From Paenibacillus sinopodophylli (GTDB lineage Bacteria; Bacillota; Bacilli; Paenibacillales; Paenibacillaceae): 64,000 nt of DNA. This document shows positions 33,661 to 42,673 of this stretch, in pieces. A program made the position numbers and the translations under genes. Location: assembly GCF_005930355.1 (NCBI RefSeq), contig NZ_VDBO01000009.1, positions 117,433-181,432 of the forward strand, written 5' to 3'. Within the stretch, counting starts at the first letter, position 1. Every line of letters starts with the position of its first letter. Below the pieces are notes generated by a model that saw only the letters and a list, made by a program, of their open reading frames with translations, was not told the DNA's origin and made no database searches.

Positions 33661-35544
33661 CTACACCGCGACATTGCCCTGCGAATGGTCATACAGCTCT
33701 TTGTAATGCCCATCATGCTCAAGCAGCTCCTGATGGTTGCCCTGCTCTACAATTTCACCATGGCTCATGACGATAATGCGGTCAGCCTGCATAATGGTAG
33801 ACAGACGATGTGCGATGACAATCGTCGTCCGATTCTGCGATACGATCTGCAGCGCATGCTGGATCAACTGCTCAGTATGCGAGTCCAAATTTGCGCTCGC
33901 CTCATCCAATATAAGTACCTTGGGCTTAAACACAATAATACGCGCAAAGGATATGAGCTGACGCTCACCTGCCGAAAGTCCGCTGCCACGTTCAGACAGC
34001 CTCGTGTCATAGCCTTCCTTCAACTTATTGATAATCGTATCCGCTCCGACAAATTTGCAGGCCTTTATTACTTCTTCTCTGGATATCGATTGATCGAACA
34101 TTCTAATATTGTCGATAATGCTGCCCGAATAGAGATACGGCTCCTGCTGCACCAAACCAACCAGCCTGTGCAGCGTTGCTTGCGGAATGTCTCTCACATC
34201 CGTCTCATCAATTAGAATGCTGCCTTCCTTCACATCGTAGAAGCGGCATAGAAGACTAATCAGCGAGCTTTTGCCTGCTCCTGTCGTCCCCACCACGCCA
34301 ATAAGCTCACCAGAATTAATATGCAGGTCCAAATCGCGAATAATCGGTATTCCCTCCTCGTAAGAGAAGGAAATACGGTTGAAGTCGATCCGGCCCTTTA
34401 CTTGCTCTAAGCTGAAATTGGACAAAGAGGCTTGGCGCTCATTCTCATCTTCGTCCTGCTCTTCTTTGCGAAGATCGACATGCGCCAGCTCGCGATCCGT
34501 TACATCTGGCTTATTCGCGAAGACGCTCCAAATTCTCGAAATGGCTACTGTCGCGGACTGCAAAGTATTCCATTGCTGTGTAATCGTATTAATAGGTTGG
34601 AAAAACTGCCTGATGTACGTAATGAATGCATACAGCACTCCGAACTCCAACTGATGTCCCAGCACGGCATTCCCGCCAATCCATGTCACGAGCGCAATCG
34701 ATAAATTGCTCAAAATATCGAACGTCCGGCCAAACACGACATTCGTACGAATTTCTCTAAGGTTCGCCTGAAAGTACTGACTGTTGCGTTCATTGAACTG
34801 CTTCTCCTGTTCCTTCTGCTGATGGAATACCTGCACCAAGTTCATGCCTGACAGGTTTTCCGCTACGAAAGCGACCATTCGCGACAATCTCGTTCTTGCA
34901 AGCTGATAAGTCGTACGTATGAAGGAACGGAATGCAATTGCAATTGCCCATATGATTGGAAGCAGGATCAAGCAGTACAGCGCAAGCTTGGTATCCAAAT
35001 GGAACATCATCACGATAATGAATACCAGCGTCAAGCCATCGCGAAACAGGCTGAGCAGTACTTGACTGAAAAACTGGTTGAGTGCCTCGGTATCGCTTGA
35101 CACATGGATTATGAGACTCCCGCTCGACATTCGGTCGAAATAACGCATCGATTGCTTCAGAATATGTCCGAAGAGCTGCTTGCGAATGCGCGATACAATG
35201 CTTTGACCAATACTTTGCAATATATTTCCTTGCAAATACGTGAAGAGCAAACTCGATAACGATAGCCCTAAGTAAACGGCACAGATCGTGAGCAGACCTT
35301 TATAGTCATTTTTACCGGACATTAAATTGTCGTCAATCGCGATTTTCATCAAGAAAGGCTGTAGTAAATCTGAAAGAATGGCAATTAGCGTACAGCAGAT
35401 TACAGCGATAAATCCCCATAAATGTGGTTTAGCATAGCCGAATAATGTCCGAAATGCCGATACGTATTCTGGCTTCTGTTCCGGCAGCTTAGGACCACCC
35501 TTCTGATCTGACTGCCAATTATGAATAGCTTGTGCCGGTCGCAT
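33661..35544 (-). CDS. ABC multidrug exporter subunit, BmrD/YheH-like (catalytic half)
   Basis: 627 residues from ATG 35544 behind GGAGGAGGGAAG; the start overlaps the upstream subunit gene by 26 bases. Six spans precede an ATPase with Walker A GTTGAGKSS, a deviant signature GLSAGERQL and a normal Walker B VLILDEASANLD with its catalytic Glu. The partner has the reverse pattern: good signature, Asp for Glu. One complete site per heterodimer results, the asymmetric arrangement known from Bacillus subtilis BmrC/BmrD. It is the last gene of the PadR operon; a weak GAGTGAAG/CTTCACTC stem at 33609-33649 may end it. Confidence 0.88.
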   Translation of the reverse strand: MRPAQAIHNWQSDQKGGPKLPEQKPEYVSAFRTLFGYAKPHLWGFIAVICCTLIAILSDLLQPFLMKIAIDDNLMSGKNDYKGLLTICAVYLGLSLSSLLFTYLQGNILQSIGQSIVSRIRKQLFGHILKQSMRYFDRMSSGSLIIHVSSDTEALNQFFSQVLLSLFRDGLTLVFIIVMMFHLDTKLALYCLILLPIIWAIAIAFRSFIRTTYQLARTRLSRMVAFVAENLSGMNLVQVFHQQKEQEKQFNERNSQYFQANLREIRTNVVFGRTFDILSNLSIALVTWIGGNAVLGHQLEFGVLYAFITYIRQFFQPINTITQQWNTLQSATVAISRIWSVFANKPDVTDRELAHVDLRKEEQDEDENERQASLSNFSLEQVKGRIDFNRISFSYEEGIPIIRDLDLHINSGELIGVVGTTGAGKSSLISLLCRFYDVKEGSILIDETDVRDIPQATLHRLVGLVQQEPYLYSGSIIDNIRMFDQSISREEVIKACKFVGADTIINKLKEGYDTRLSERGSGLSAGERQLISFARIIVFKPKVLILDEASANLDSHTEQLIQHALQIVSQNRTTIVIAHRLSTIMQADRIIVMSHGEIVEQGNHQELLEHDGHYKELYDHSQGNVAV

Positions 35545-37282
35545 GCTGGCTTCCCTCCTCCTGTATCGCATGAAGCGTTGCATAGAGTCCTTGCTGCGCG
35601 AGCAACTCGGCATGCGTTCCCCGCTGTACGATAACGCCGCCATCCAGCACAACAATTTCATCGGCATGCTTAATTGCGCTTATACGATGCGCGATGATGA
35701 TCGTCGTTTTCCCATGCCGCTGCCTTTGAATCGCTTCAATAATATCCTTCTCCGTCACGGCATCCACCGCACTGACGCTGTCATCCAAGATCATTATCTC
35801 GGCATCCTTAATCATGCCCCTTGCAAGACTCGTTCGCTGACGCTGTCCGCCTGACAAGGTCAAGCCACGTTCGCCGAGCCGCGTGTCGAAGCGATTCGGC
35901 AAATCCGCGATATTATCATAGATCTGAGCATGCCTCGCGGCAGTCTCAACTGCTTCAAGCGGCAGATCACGATTCGAGAAAGCAATATTTTCTTTAATCG
36001 TCGTACTGAACAGGAAACCGTCCTGCGGGACGTAGGCAAGTTGGCTGCGCAAGCTCGACAGTGTCAGCTCTCTCACGTCGGTCTGCCCATATCGAATGGC
36101 TCCTGGAGGCGGATCTAGCATCCGGAGCAGAAGCTTCATCAAAGTTGATTTCCCGCTGCCCGTGCGGCCAATAATACCAAGTGTAGTACCAGCTTTGACG
36201 TTCAGATCAATATCCTTCAGTACGGGATTCGAGCCTTGTTCATAGGCGAACGTCAGACCTTGAATCGCAATGCTGGCTTCAGTCAAATCCATTTCCTTGG
36301 CATTCTCAAGCTCGGCAATATCCGGCTGCTGCGAGAGCAGCCCGTTCAATCGCTCTAGAGAAGCCCGCGAGCGCTGAATCGTGTTGATCACATTGCCGAT
36401 CTGCTGCAGAGGATTCATCAGCATTCGTATATAAAGAGTCAAAGCGACGAAATTACCAAGTGAAATTTGCTTCGTAATCGTTAAATAACCGCCGAAAGCA
36501 AGTGCTACGACTAGCGCTATCGCGCCAAGAAACGGAATCAGCGCTTGAAAGAAGGAAGAAACTCGCACCAGTCTCAGCTGGTAATGCTTAATTTGATCCA
36601 CTGTTTTACCGAACCGTTCATTCATAATCGATTCTACTGCGAATTTCTTCGTTACCCGTATGCCTCCGAATTGCTCTTCCGCTGTCTCGGTCATCGTGCC
36701 TAGCGCTTCCTGCACAGCCATTGATCTTCTTCGAATGATCGGGCCAAGATACACGACGATGATTGGAATGAGCAGCAGTGGCAATACCGACGCCACGATT
36801 AAGTAATATGGGATGTCGCTCAGAATCATCATCACAATCGAAGCGATCAGCAGCATTGTCGCATTCGCCGTTGCATTGAATCCCATGGAGATCGATTCGC
36901 GAACAGCTGTAACATCATTCATGAAATAGCTAAGCAGCTTGCCGACTCCGTTCTTGGAGTAGAAGCGCTCGCCCATTTCCGTGAAATGCTTGAATAAACC
37001 CTGGCGAACTAGATATTCAAATTTTCTGCCCACGTACATCACCAGATACAGTGCTATTCCGTTGAATAGCACATGGCCAATCCCGATCAGCAGGAGCATT
37101 AAGCTGTAATCAACAATCAGATTGCTTGTTAGCCCGTTCCCTTGCAGCTTATCCGTGAACTGACCCAACACCTTAGGGAAAAAAACGTTAATTAAATTAG
37201 AGACGAAATGAAAGATTAAGGAGAACAGGTATAACGGCCATGTTTTCCGAAAAAAATCTGCCAGTATTCGTTTTGGTTTCAA
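35519..37282 (-). CDS. ABC multidrug exporter subunit, BmrC/YheI-like (degenerate half)
   Basis: 587 residues starting at TTG 37282, eight bases behind AGGAAGTG. It has six membrane spans and an ATPase with Walker A GRTGSGKST and signature LSGGQRQR. Walker B reads MILDDSVSAVD, so Asp replaces the catalytic Glu. That marks the degenerate partner of a heterodimeric exporter. It overlaps the BmrD-like gene downstream and follows the third exporter gene by 33 bases. I saw no BmrB-type leader peptide. Confidence 0.88.
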   Translation of the reverse strand: MKPKRILADFFRKTWPLYLFSLIFHFVSNLINVFFPKVLGQFTDKLQGNGLTSNLIVDYSLMLLLIGIGHVLFNGIALYLVMYVGRKFEYLVRQGLFKHFTEMGERFYSKNGVGKLLSYFMNDVTAVRESISMGFNATANATMLLIASIVMMILSDIPYYLIVASVLPLLLIPIIVVYLGPIIRRRSMAVQEALGTMTETAEEQFGGIRVTKKFAVESIMNERFGKTVDQIKHYQLRLVRVSSFFQALIPFLGAIALVVALAFGGYLTITKQISLGNFVALTLYIRMLMNPLQQIGNVINTIQRSRASLERLNGLLSQQPDIAELENAKEMDLTEASIAIQGLTFAYEQGSNPVLKDIDLNVKAGTTLGIIGRTGSGKSTLMKLLLRMLDPPPGAIRYGQTDVRELTLSSLRSQLAYVPQDGFLFSTTIKENIAFSNRDLPLEAVETAARHAQIYDNIADLPNRFDTRLGERGLTLSGGQRQRTSLARGMIKDAEIMILDDSVSAVDAVTEKDIIEAIQRQRHGKTTIIIAHRISAIKHADEIVVLDGGVIVQRGTHAELLAQQGLYATLHAIQEEGSQHATGTSYS

Positions 37283-37315
37283 AAAACAATCACTTCCTAC
37301 ATTGAAGGATTTGTG

Positions 37316-39142
37316 TTACGTTTTGTCCGTTTGTGGAAACTGAAGCTCATACAGCTGATTGTAGCGCCCTTCGAGTCGAAGCAGCTCATCATGCGTACCA
37401 TGCTCGACGATTTGGCCTTTCTCCAGAACATAAATACAATCAGCTTTCTGAATAGTGGACAGCCGATGGGCAATAACGAGGCAAGTTCGCCCCTTCAATA
37501 GCTGTGCCAACGCATCTTGAATATGCTGCTCTGATTCCGTATCGAGCGAGGCGGTCGCTTCATCCAAAATGATAATCTGAGGATTTTTCAGAATGGCTCT
37601 CGCTATCGAAAGCCGCTGCTTCTGACCGCCGGACAGCTTTACACCCCTCTCTCCAATCTGCGTAACATAGCCATGTGAGAAGCTATCAATGAAACCTGCT
37701 GCATTCGCCGCTTCCGCCGCAGCCATCACTTCAAGGTCCGTCGCATGCAAATTTCCATAGCGAATATTCTCAGCAATTGTACCGTTGAACAATATGATAT
37801 CCTGCGATACGATTCCGATTTGCTGCCTTAACGAGGCTAACGTAATATCCTTGATTGAATAACCGTCAATCGTTATTTCCCCAATCTGCGGATCATAGAA
37901 TCTAGCAATAAGATTTGCAATTGTTGTTTTCCCCGAACCCGATGAGCCGACAAGCGCAGTCACTTTTCCGGCTTCGAGCTCCAAGTGAAAGTCTTCAAGC
38001 AGTGTTGAATCGCTGGAATAAGCAAAGCTAATATGATCGAAAACAATATGACCGCTCACTGGAGGAAGAACAGCCGCGTATTGTTTCTCGATAATTTCCG
38101 CTTTCGTGTTCATGACCTCCATAATTCGCTCGTATGCGGCTGCCGATTGCTGAACCGTATTCATAATGCGGCTGAAATGTCGGATCGGATTTTGGAGTAA
38201 GCGCAAATACGCGATGAATGCAACGATTGTACCGACTGTCATTTGCTCCTTCATCGCCAGCCACGCTCCGAATACAAGCACAATTGCAAGACCAAGAAAG
38301 TTTAAAAAATCAATAATAGGCTCATAAGCAGCTCGTATACGGGTTACTTGAATATTCGCATCCCTGTTTTTCTGAGTTCGCTGAGCGAAACGCTCCGACT
38401 CGAACTCCTCCGTAGTAAATGCTTTGATCAACCGAATGCCGGTCAACGTGTTCTGAAGATGGTCACTGACATCAGCTACCGATTCTTGAACGGTGCGGAA
38501 CGAGGAACGCATTCTTTTGCCAAAAATTTTAGTTGTGAGCAGCATGAACGGAAAAGTTGCAAGCAACATTAGTGTTAGCTTCCAATCGATCCATAGCATA
38601 TAAACAGCAATTGCCGTAAACGTGAAGAAGTCGGTAAATAACTGCATCATACTTGAGGAGACCATCTGCTGAAGGATACTCACGTCATTCGTTACGCGCG
38701 ACATTAGGTCTCCAGTTCGGTTCCGGTCAAAGAAGGCTACATCCATGCTTTGCATATGACGGTATAAATCATTGCGAAGATTATAGAGCACTCTTTGGCC
38801 AACTGAGGCCATAAGCGATGTGCTTGCATAACGGAGTGCGCCAAGCGCAACAGCTGCACCCAACACTCCGCCACCGATGAGCAGAAGCTTATTGAACAAG
38901 TGATTAGGAATAATGTGATCAATCGTATAGCGCGTTAGCTGCGGGACAATAAACTCAAGCAGCGAAATGGCTATGACACATAGAACCGCACCGATCAGCA
39001 AAGGGAGTTGTGTCCGCGCGTGCGTGTAGATCCTCACGAACATATTGAGAATGCTGGCAGGCTTCGCCTTCTCACCCGTTCCGAATTTTCTTACGCCTGC
39101 ATTCGGTCTAAAGGTTGACGCAGGGCTGTGATGATCGCTCAT
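37316..39142 (-). CDS. Homodimeric ABC multidrug exporter (BmrA/MsbA type)
   Basis: 608 residues. A 45-residue polar N-terminus precedes six spans, then an ATPase with Walker A GSSGSGKTT, SQDIILFNGT, signature LSGGQKQR and Walker B IIILDEATASLDTE. All residues needed for hydrolysis are intact, so it can act as a homodimer, unlike the BmrC/BmrD-like pair after it. Its ATG overlaps the PadR stop codon (ATGA), so it is translationally coupled to its presumed repressor. Confidence 0.9.
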   Translation of the reverse strand: MSDHHSPASTFRPNAGVRKFGTGEKAKPASILNMFVRIYTHARTQLPLLIGAVLCVIAISLLEFIVPQLTRYTIDHIIPNHLFNKLLLIGGGVLGAAVALGALRYASTSLMASVGQRVLYNLRNDLYRHMQSMDVAFFDRNRTGDLMSRVTNDVSILQQMVSSSMMQLFTDFFTFTAIAVYMLWIDWKLTLMLLATFPFMLLTTKIFGKRMRSSFRTVQESVADVSDHLQNTLTGIRLIKAFTTEEFESERFAQRTQKNRDANIQVTRIRAAYEPIIDFLNFLGLAIVLVFGAWLAMKEQMTVGTIVAFIAYLRLLQNPIRHFSRIMNTVQQSAAAYERIMEVMNTKAEIIEKQYAAVLPPVSGHIVFDHISFAYSSDSTLLEDFHLELEAGKVTALVGSSGSGKTTIANLIARFYDPQIGEITIDGYSIKDITLASLRQQIGIVSQDIILFNGTIAENIRYGNLHATDLEVMAAAEAANAAGFIDSFSHGYVTQIGERGVKLSGGQKQRLSIARAILKNPQIIILDEATASLDTESEQHIQDALAQLLKGRTCLVIAHRLSTIQKADCIYVLEKGQIVEHGTHDELLRLEGRYNQLYELQFPQTDKT

Positions 39143-39762
39143 AAGCCGTCATCCTCTGAATCAGCTGCAATTTGACGAAGCGACAAGCGCAGCTGATCAA
39201 GAATATTTCGCAGCTGAGATGCCTTTCTGCTGTCACTAACAGCGGCCCGCTCCGCCGCCTTCAGCAAATGCAGCAGCTCCTTGCCTGCAGGCGTTAGCCG
39301 TCGATTCGGCTTTTGGTGGCCGCATGAATCTCCTTTATGGTGATTATGAGAACATTCTTTATGATGCTCGCATGAACCTCCGTTATCCTTTCGAGAGTGC
39401 CGTTCGTGCCGATCTGGCTGTGCAGTTGGGCTCTCCTTCTCCTCCTGCAAATAAACACGTCCACTATCTGTAATTTCAAAAATTTTCTTTCCTTCCAGTT
39501 TGGAGGAATCTACCAAGCCTTGATCCCGCAGCATTTGAAGCGTTGGGTAGATTGAACCGGCGCTCGGCTTATAGGTGCCTCCGGATTGCTCCTCGAGCGC
39601 CTTCATCATTTGATAGCCATGCATGCTTTCTTGCTCCAACAGCTCAAGCAAGGCATATTTCACGCCGCCTCGGCTAAAAAAACGTCTCCCGGAGCCGTTT
39701 GCGTCTCTTCCATGCTCATGTTGTAAAAACAATCTTTCCTCTAGCTGCCATTCATCTCGCAT
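39139..39762 (-). CDS. PadR-family regulator with a His/Cys-rich insert
   Basis: 207 residues, AAGGAGAG upstream. Residues 30-105 form the PadR winged helix (ALLELLEQESMHGYQMMKALEEQ, SIYPTLQMLRDQGLV). Residues 119-149 are an insert with 3 Cys and 8 His (C131, C137, C147 among them) before the C-terminal dimerisation helix. This insert is not part of the usual PadR fold and looks able to bind metal. HEHG near residue 15 adds two more histidines. PadR repressors typically control drug exporters, and three exporter genes follow in the same operon. Two palindromic operators lie upstream. Confidence 0.9.
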   Translation of the reverse strand: MRDEWQLEERLFLQHEHGRDANGSGRRFFSRGGVKYALLELLEQESMHGYQMMKALEEQSGGTYKPSAGSIYPTLQMLRDQGLVDSSKLEGKKIFEITDSGRVYLQEEKESPTAQPDRHERHSRKDNGGSCEHHKECSHNHHKGDSCGHQKPNRRLTPAGKELLHLLKAAERAAVSDSRKASQLRNILDQLRLSLRQIAADSEDDGL

Positions 39763-39781
39763 GACATACTCTCCTTCGTTA

Positions 39782-39832
39782 ACGATATATCGTATTGAAT
39801 AAGATTCTAAACGATATATCGTTAACTTGCAA
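39782..39832 (-). promoter_or_regulatory. PadR operon promoter with two identical palindromic operators
   Basis: On the minus strand TTGCAA (39827-39832) and TAGAAT (39804-39809) are 17 bases apart. ACGATATATCGT occurs twice, at 39782-39793 and 39811-39822, spaced 29 bases start to start. One copy sits between -35 and -10 and the other just downstream of the start, as expected for autorepression. Confidence 0.85.
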
Positions 39833-39911
39833 TAACGACATGACTAACATCCCGTTTTCGCATGAAAAGCTGTCGATATAATGATGTATGCTTTTATTTC
39901 TCCATGACAAA

Positions 39912-39940
39912 AACCAGTAAATAGTCGTACTTTACTGGTT
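39912..39940. repeat. Perfect 10-base stem hairpin in the gap upstream of padR
   Basis: AACCAGTAAA and TTTACTGGTT flank a nine-base loop. The T-richness on either side is weak, so it may be a second terminator or an operator. It lies between the PadR promoter and the YezD-like gene's terminator. Confidence 0.5.
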
Positions 39941-39968
39941 GATATCTATTTTAGTATCGTTTTTGGGC

Positions 39969-40000
39969 AAAAAAAAAGAGACATCTCTCCAAGCATGTCT
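39969..40000 (-). terminator. Terminator of the YezD-like gene
   Basis: AGACAT pairs with ATGTCT, and nine T residues follow on the minus strand. It lies 24 bases past the stop. Confidence 0.8.
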
Positions 40001-40023
40001 CCGGTTATCCGGTTGATAGCTAT

Positions 40024-40209
40024 TTACGATCTTTGTCGCTTTGCGGAAGAAGGGGATTTCTCTGTATCAAAGCGGCTGCGTTCGGTCCGATCGATTTGTA
40101 CGATTTGGCCATTATGAATCGTGATTTGAACCACGCCATACTGTACACCTGCCAACTGCTCCTTAATTCGATTCAACCATTCATCTGCAACCTCAACCGT
40201 TCGGGACAT
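40024..40209 (-). CDS. YezD-family small protein (DUF2292)
   Basis: 61 residues from ATG 40209, nine bases behind GGAGAGG. The conserved part DEWLNRIKEQLAGVQYGVVQITIHNGQIVQIDRTER is the DUF2292/YezD signature, and a Lys/Arg/Ser-rich tail follows. The function of the family is not known to me; members are small, soluble and often found near sulfur metabolism genes. The gene has its own promoter, an unusually long leader of about 190 bases with competing stems, and its own terminator. Confidence 0.8.
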   Translation of the reverse strand: MSRTVEVADEWLNRIKEQLAGVQYGVVQITIHNGQIVQIDRTERSRFDTEKSPSSAKRQRS

Positions 40210-40436
40210 AATAGTCATCCTCTCCAAAGTATTGTTTTGAATCTGTAGAAAATAAAGGAGACGCACGTCAAACGAAAGAAGCTTCGATTGGCATGCGCCT
40301 CCAGTTATCTAGTGGGCGCAACTTGCACAGCCTATAGCGGTTATCATGCCATAAAGGCTCATACAAGCAACAATATTTATTTCCGACTAATTCAATAGGA
40401 TAAATTTAATTTAACATGTTGCTTTTCATTCGTCAA
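40210..40436 (-). promoter_or_regulatory. Promoter and structured leader of the YezD-like gene
   Basis: TTGACG (40431-40436) and TAAATT (40408-40413) with a 17-base spacer form a good promoter on the minus strand. ATTCAATAGGAT (40390-40401, plus strand) overlaps the expected start point. The leader holds several alternative pairings: TGCGCC/GGCGCA (40294-40299 with 40315-40320), GGCATG/CATGCC (40290-40295 with 40345-40350) and AGCCT/AGGCT (40329-40333 with 40355-40359). It also contains a 17-codon frame ending in Cys-Ala-Ser-Cys-Ala-His, without a clear ribosome site. No known riboswitch consensus was recognised. Confidence 0.5.
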
Positions 40437-40477
40437 CACTTATCCAACGAATTATGCAGCATTTTTTTAGAATCAAA

Positions 40478-40545
40478 TAAAAAAAGTGCCAGCGTTACAA
40501 GCAAGACTGCTTGATCTTGCTGCAGTCCCGCTTTTGCTTGGCACT
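40478..40545 (-). terminator. Terminator of the chemoreceptor gene
   Basis: AGTGCCAAGC pairs with GCTGGCACT over a long internal arm (CAAGCAGTCTTGCTTG), followed by TTTTTTATTT on the minus strand. Confidence 0.8.
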
Positions 40546-40556
40546 CCTCCTCCTGT

Positions 40557-42044
40557 TTACACTGCTTTATTATCCGCAAGCTGCTTGAGCTCAACCAGTA
40601 ATTGATCAAGCTGTGCATATTCCTCGACCATTGCATTGATTTTTATATCCTGCGTCTCCATGCTCGCATGAACCTCTTCCACAGAAGCCATGTTCTGCTC
40701 CGTTGTAGCAGCGATATTAACCATTTCATCCGCCATGCTCGAGTAACGGCTATGAAGCTCATTAGCAGAGCTGCCCACCACATCGGAGTGGCGTTTCACA
40801 AGCTCCGTATTGTCATTAATACGGTCAATAAGCTGCTCTACCTGCTTCGATACATCGCGGCTAGTCGTAACTGCTGCTTGTCCGCTCTCTACCTGCTCAT
40901 GCACGGCGCTAATTTGATTCCGAATATCGGATAAAATATCTGTTATTTCTTTCGTTGCGATTCTCGAATTGTCCGCAAGCTTTCTAACCTCACCGGAAAC
41001 GACCGCGAAGCCGCGGCCATGCTCGCCTGCACGAGCCGCTTCGATCGCAGCGTTCAGTGCAAGCAGATTCGTCTGCTCGGCAATATCACTAATCGTGCTG
41101 ACAATCGTGCTGACCCGATCATTCTGCTCATTAAGCTTCGTCATCATTTCGACCGTGTCTGTTATAATCAAGCGCACGCTCTCTACTTCTTTGGACAACG
41201 CAGCCATTTGCTCACGGTTTTGGACGGTCAGTAATGCATTATCTGCCGAGTATTGCTGCAATTGCTCCGTACCCGTAAGAAGCTGCTTGACTGAATCGTC
41301 AATCACCTGTGACGATTCGCTAATTGTCAGAATGGTTCCGGTCTGCTTCTCTATCGCAGCCGACATTTCGGAGAACGTTACCGTTACCTCCTTGGAGATT
41401 TCCCCTGTCGAGCGCACTGTAGTCTGCTGACTGCTGCTGAATTCCGATAATACCTTAATGGAGGAATTAAGCTTGGCAAGCAGTGCTTCTGCCATATCTT
41501 TGGAGGCCAATGCCTCACGCTGCCGGTCCGTCACTTGCCGCTGGAGCTTGCCGCTGAATCCGGCAGAGAAGGCGAGCGCAACCGTTGCAAAGATTAAGTA
41601 CAAATACAAATACACGAGAGATTCATTCGGGAATAGCTTAGGCTGAAGCTCCGGATCCAGAAATAAGTAGGTGCTTAATACGGCTCCAAGTACCCCTGTA
41701 AAAATGATAGGCTTATGGTCGGCATACAACGTAATAATGGCAAGATTCACGTAAACCAGGAAATAAGTACTTACAATGGGATTCGGATCAGATAGAATTA
41801 ACAAGCTTACAATAATCGTTAGAATAAACGGAACGAAGTACTTAATATAGGCAGTCAAAATTCCTCGATATGTCATAACAGTAGCTGCCCCGCACAGAAA
41901 TGTACCGACTCCAGTAAGCAAGAGAACCATATTTGCCCCAAGCCCGATAGCAAGATCAGTTGCGATCCCAAGAGCCAGCAGACTCCACAGGATTTTTATT
42001 AGCAATCGATTACGCTTGTCTAGTTCTGTTAGTTCTTTTTTCAC
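40557..42044 (-). CDS. Methyl-accepting chemotaxis protein with membrane-embedded sensor
   Basis: 495 residues. The N-terminal 165 residues consist of about six closely spaced hydrophobic spans with almost no extracellular loop, and no HAMP domain follows. Then comes a long coiled coil with the signalling hairpin ISDIAEQTNLLALNAAIEAARAGEHGRGFAVVSGEVRKLA. The sensor therefore probably reads a membrane-linked or lipophilic signal. No other chemotaxis gene is nearby. It follows the GNAT gene on the same strand after 50 bases, so the two may be co-transcribed. Confidence 0.88.
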   Translation of the reverse strand: MKKELTELDKRNRLLIKILWSLLALGIATDLAIGLGANMVLLLTGVGTFLCGAATVMTYRGILTAYIKYFVPFILTIIVSLLILSDPNPIVSTYFLVYVNLAIITLYADHKPIIFTGVLGAVLSTYLFLDPELQPKLFPNESLVYLYLYLIFATVALAFSAGFSGKLQRQVTDRQREALASKDMAEALLAKLNSSIKVLSEFSSSQQTTVRSTGEISKEVTVTFSEMSAAIEKQTGTILTISESSQVIDDSVKQLLTGTEQLQQYSADNALLTVQNREQMAALSKEVESVRLIITDTVEMMTKLNEQNDRVSTIVSTISDIAEQTNLLALNAAIEAARAGEHGRGFAVVSGEVRKLADNSRIATKEITDILSDIRNQISAVHEQVESGQAAVTTSRDVSKQVEQLIDRINDNTELVKRHSDVVGSSANELHSRYSSMADEMVNIAATTEQNMASVEEVHASMETQDIKINAMVEEYAQLDQLLVELKQLADNKAV

Positions 42045-42094
42045 GACATTTCCGCCTTTTCTGATTAAACTATTTGCTGCAGGGACATAGCTGT

Positions 42095-42673
42095 TTAGCT
42101 ATTTCCTGCCCCTCCCGTAGCACTTGCGACAAGCCGTTTGTCCCCGGGATAAACAAGCCAATCATAGCGCTCTTTGTTGCGGTACATCTGCTCCATATCG
42201 AATAGAACGGGAACAACGTCATCGCCCTTGTAAAATATTTTCTCGCCCACCTTTTCCAGAGGAACTCGGTACGAAATGCGAAGCGCACGCATAAATATCG
42301 GTTCAAGCAGCGAAACGAAATATTTCAGCTGCAACTTCTCTGCAATATAAACGGCCGACGAGAGCAAATCTGAAAGATAACGGCCTCGATACGGGCTTAG
42401 CAGCGCCATTTTGTCTATTTCTGCAACCGCATTGCCTGCTTCAATAACCTTTTGATTCGTTTGAAAAGGCCAAACTTCGTTGATGACGCTCGAATGTAAG
42501 CAATATGGCTTAATTTCAGACGTTCCTACATAATGCCCTTCTTCCGTAACTACGATGAATCTCTCAAGAGTATGGTTAGAAAACTCAAGTTCAAAGCCTT
42601 TCTCCATCCAAACTGTCGTCCAGATACCGTTAAACATAGCCATCTCCAGCTCGTTCTCCACTCGTTTAAACAT
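42095..42673 (-). CDS. GNAT-fold acyltransferase, FeeM/LuxI-like
   Basis: 192 residues, GGGAGAG upstream. The central block AEIDKMALLSPYRGRYLSDLL fits GNAT motif A (E-x(n)-L-x-P-x-YRG). The following FVSLLEPIFMRALRISYRVPLEKVG and YKGDDVVPVLFDM resemble N-acyl amino acid synthases (FeeM) and LuxI-type synthases more than small acetyltransferases. Such enzymes use acyl-ACP or acyl-CoA and release signalling lipids. The gene directly precedes a chemoreceptor with a membrane-embedded sensor. I am fairly sure of the fold and much less sure of the acyl substrate; it could be an ordinary acetyltransferase. Confidence 0.6.
   Translation of the reverse strand: MFKRVENELEMAMFNGIWTTVWMEKGFELEFSNHTLERFIVVTEEGHYVGTSEIKPYCLHSSVINEVWPFQTNQKVIEAGNAVAEIDKMALLSPYRGRYLSDLLSSAVYIAEKLQLKYFVSLLEPIFMRALRISYRVPLEKVGEKIFYKGDDVVPVLFDMEQMYRNKERYDWLVYPGDKRLVASATGGAGNS

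Noticed and set aside
33559..34215. Open frame on the plus strand (about 218 codons)
   Set aside because: It is antisense to the ATPase domain of the BmrD-like gene and to the gap after it, with no ribosome site or family pattern.
40210..40436. SAM (S-box) riboswitch or T-box before the YezD-like gene
   Set aside because: Neither the S-box core nor the T-box GGTGG-containing sequence is present, so only an unassigned structured leader is reported.
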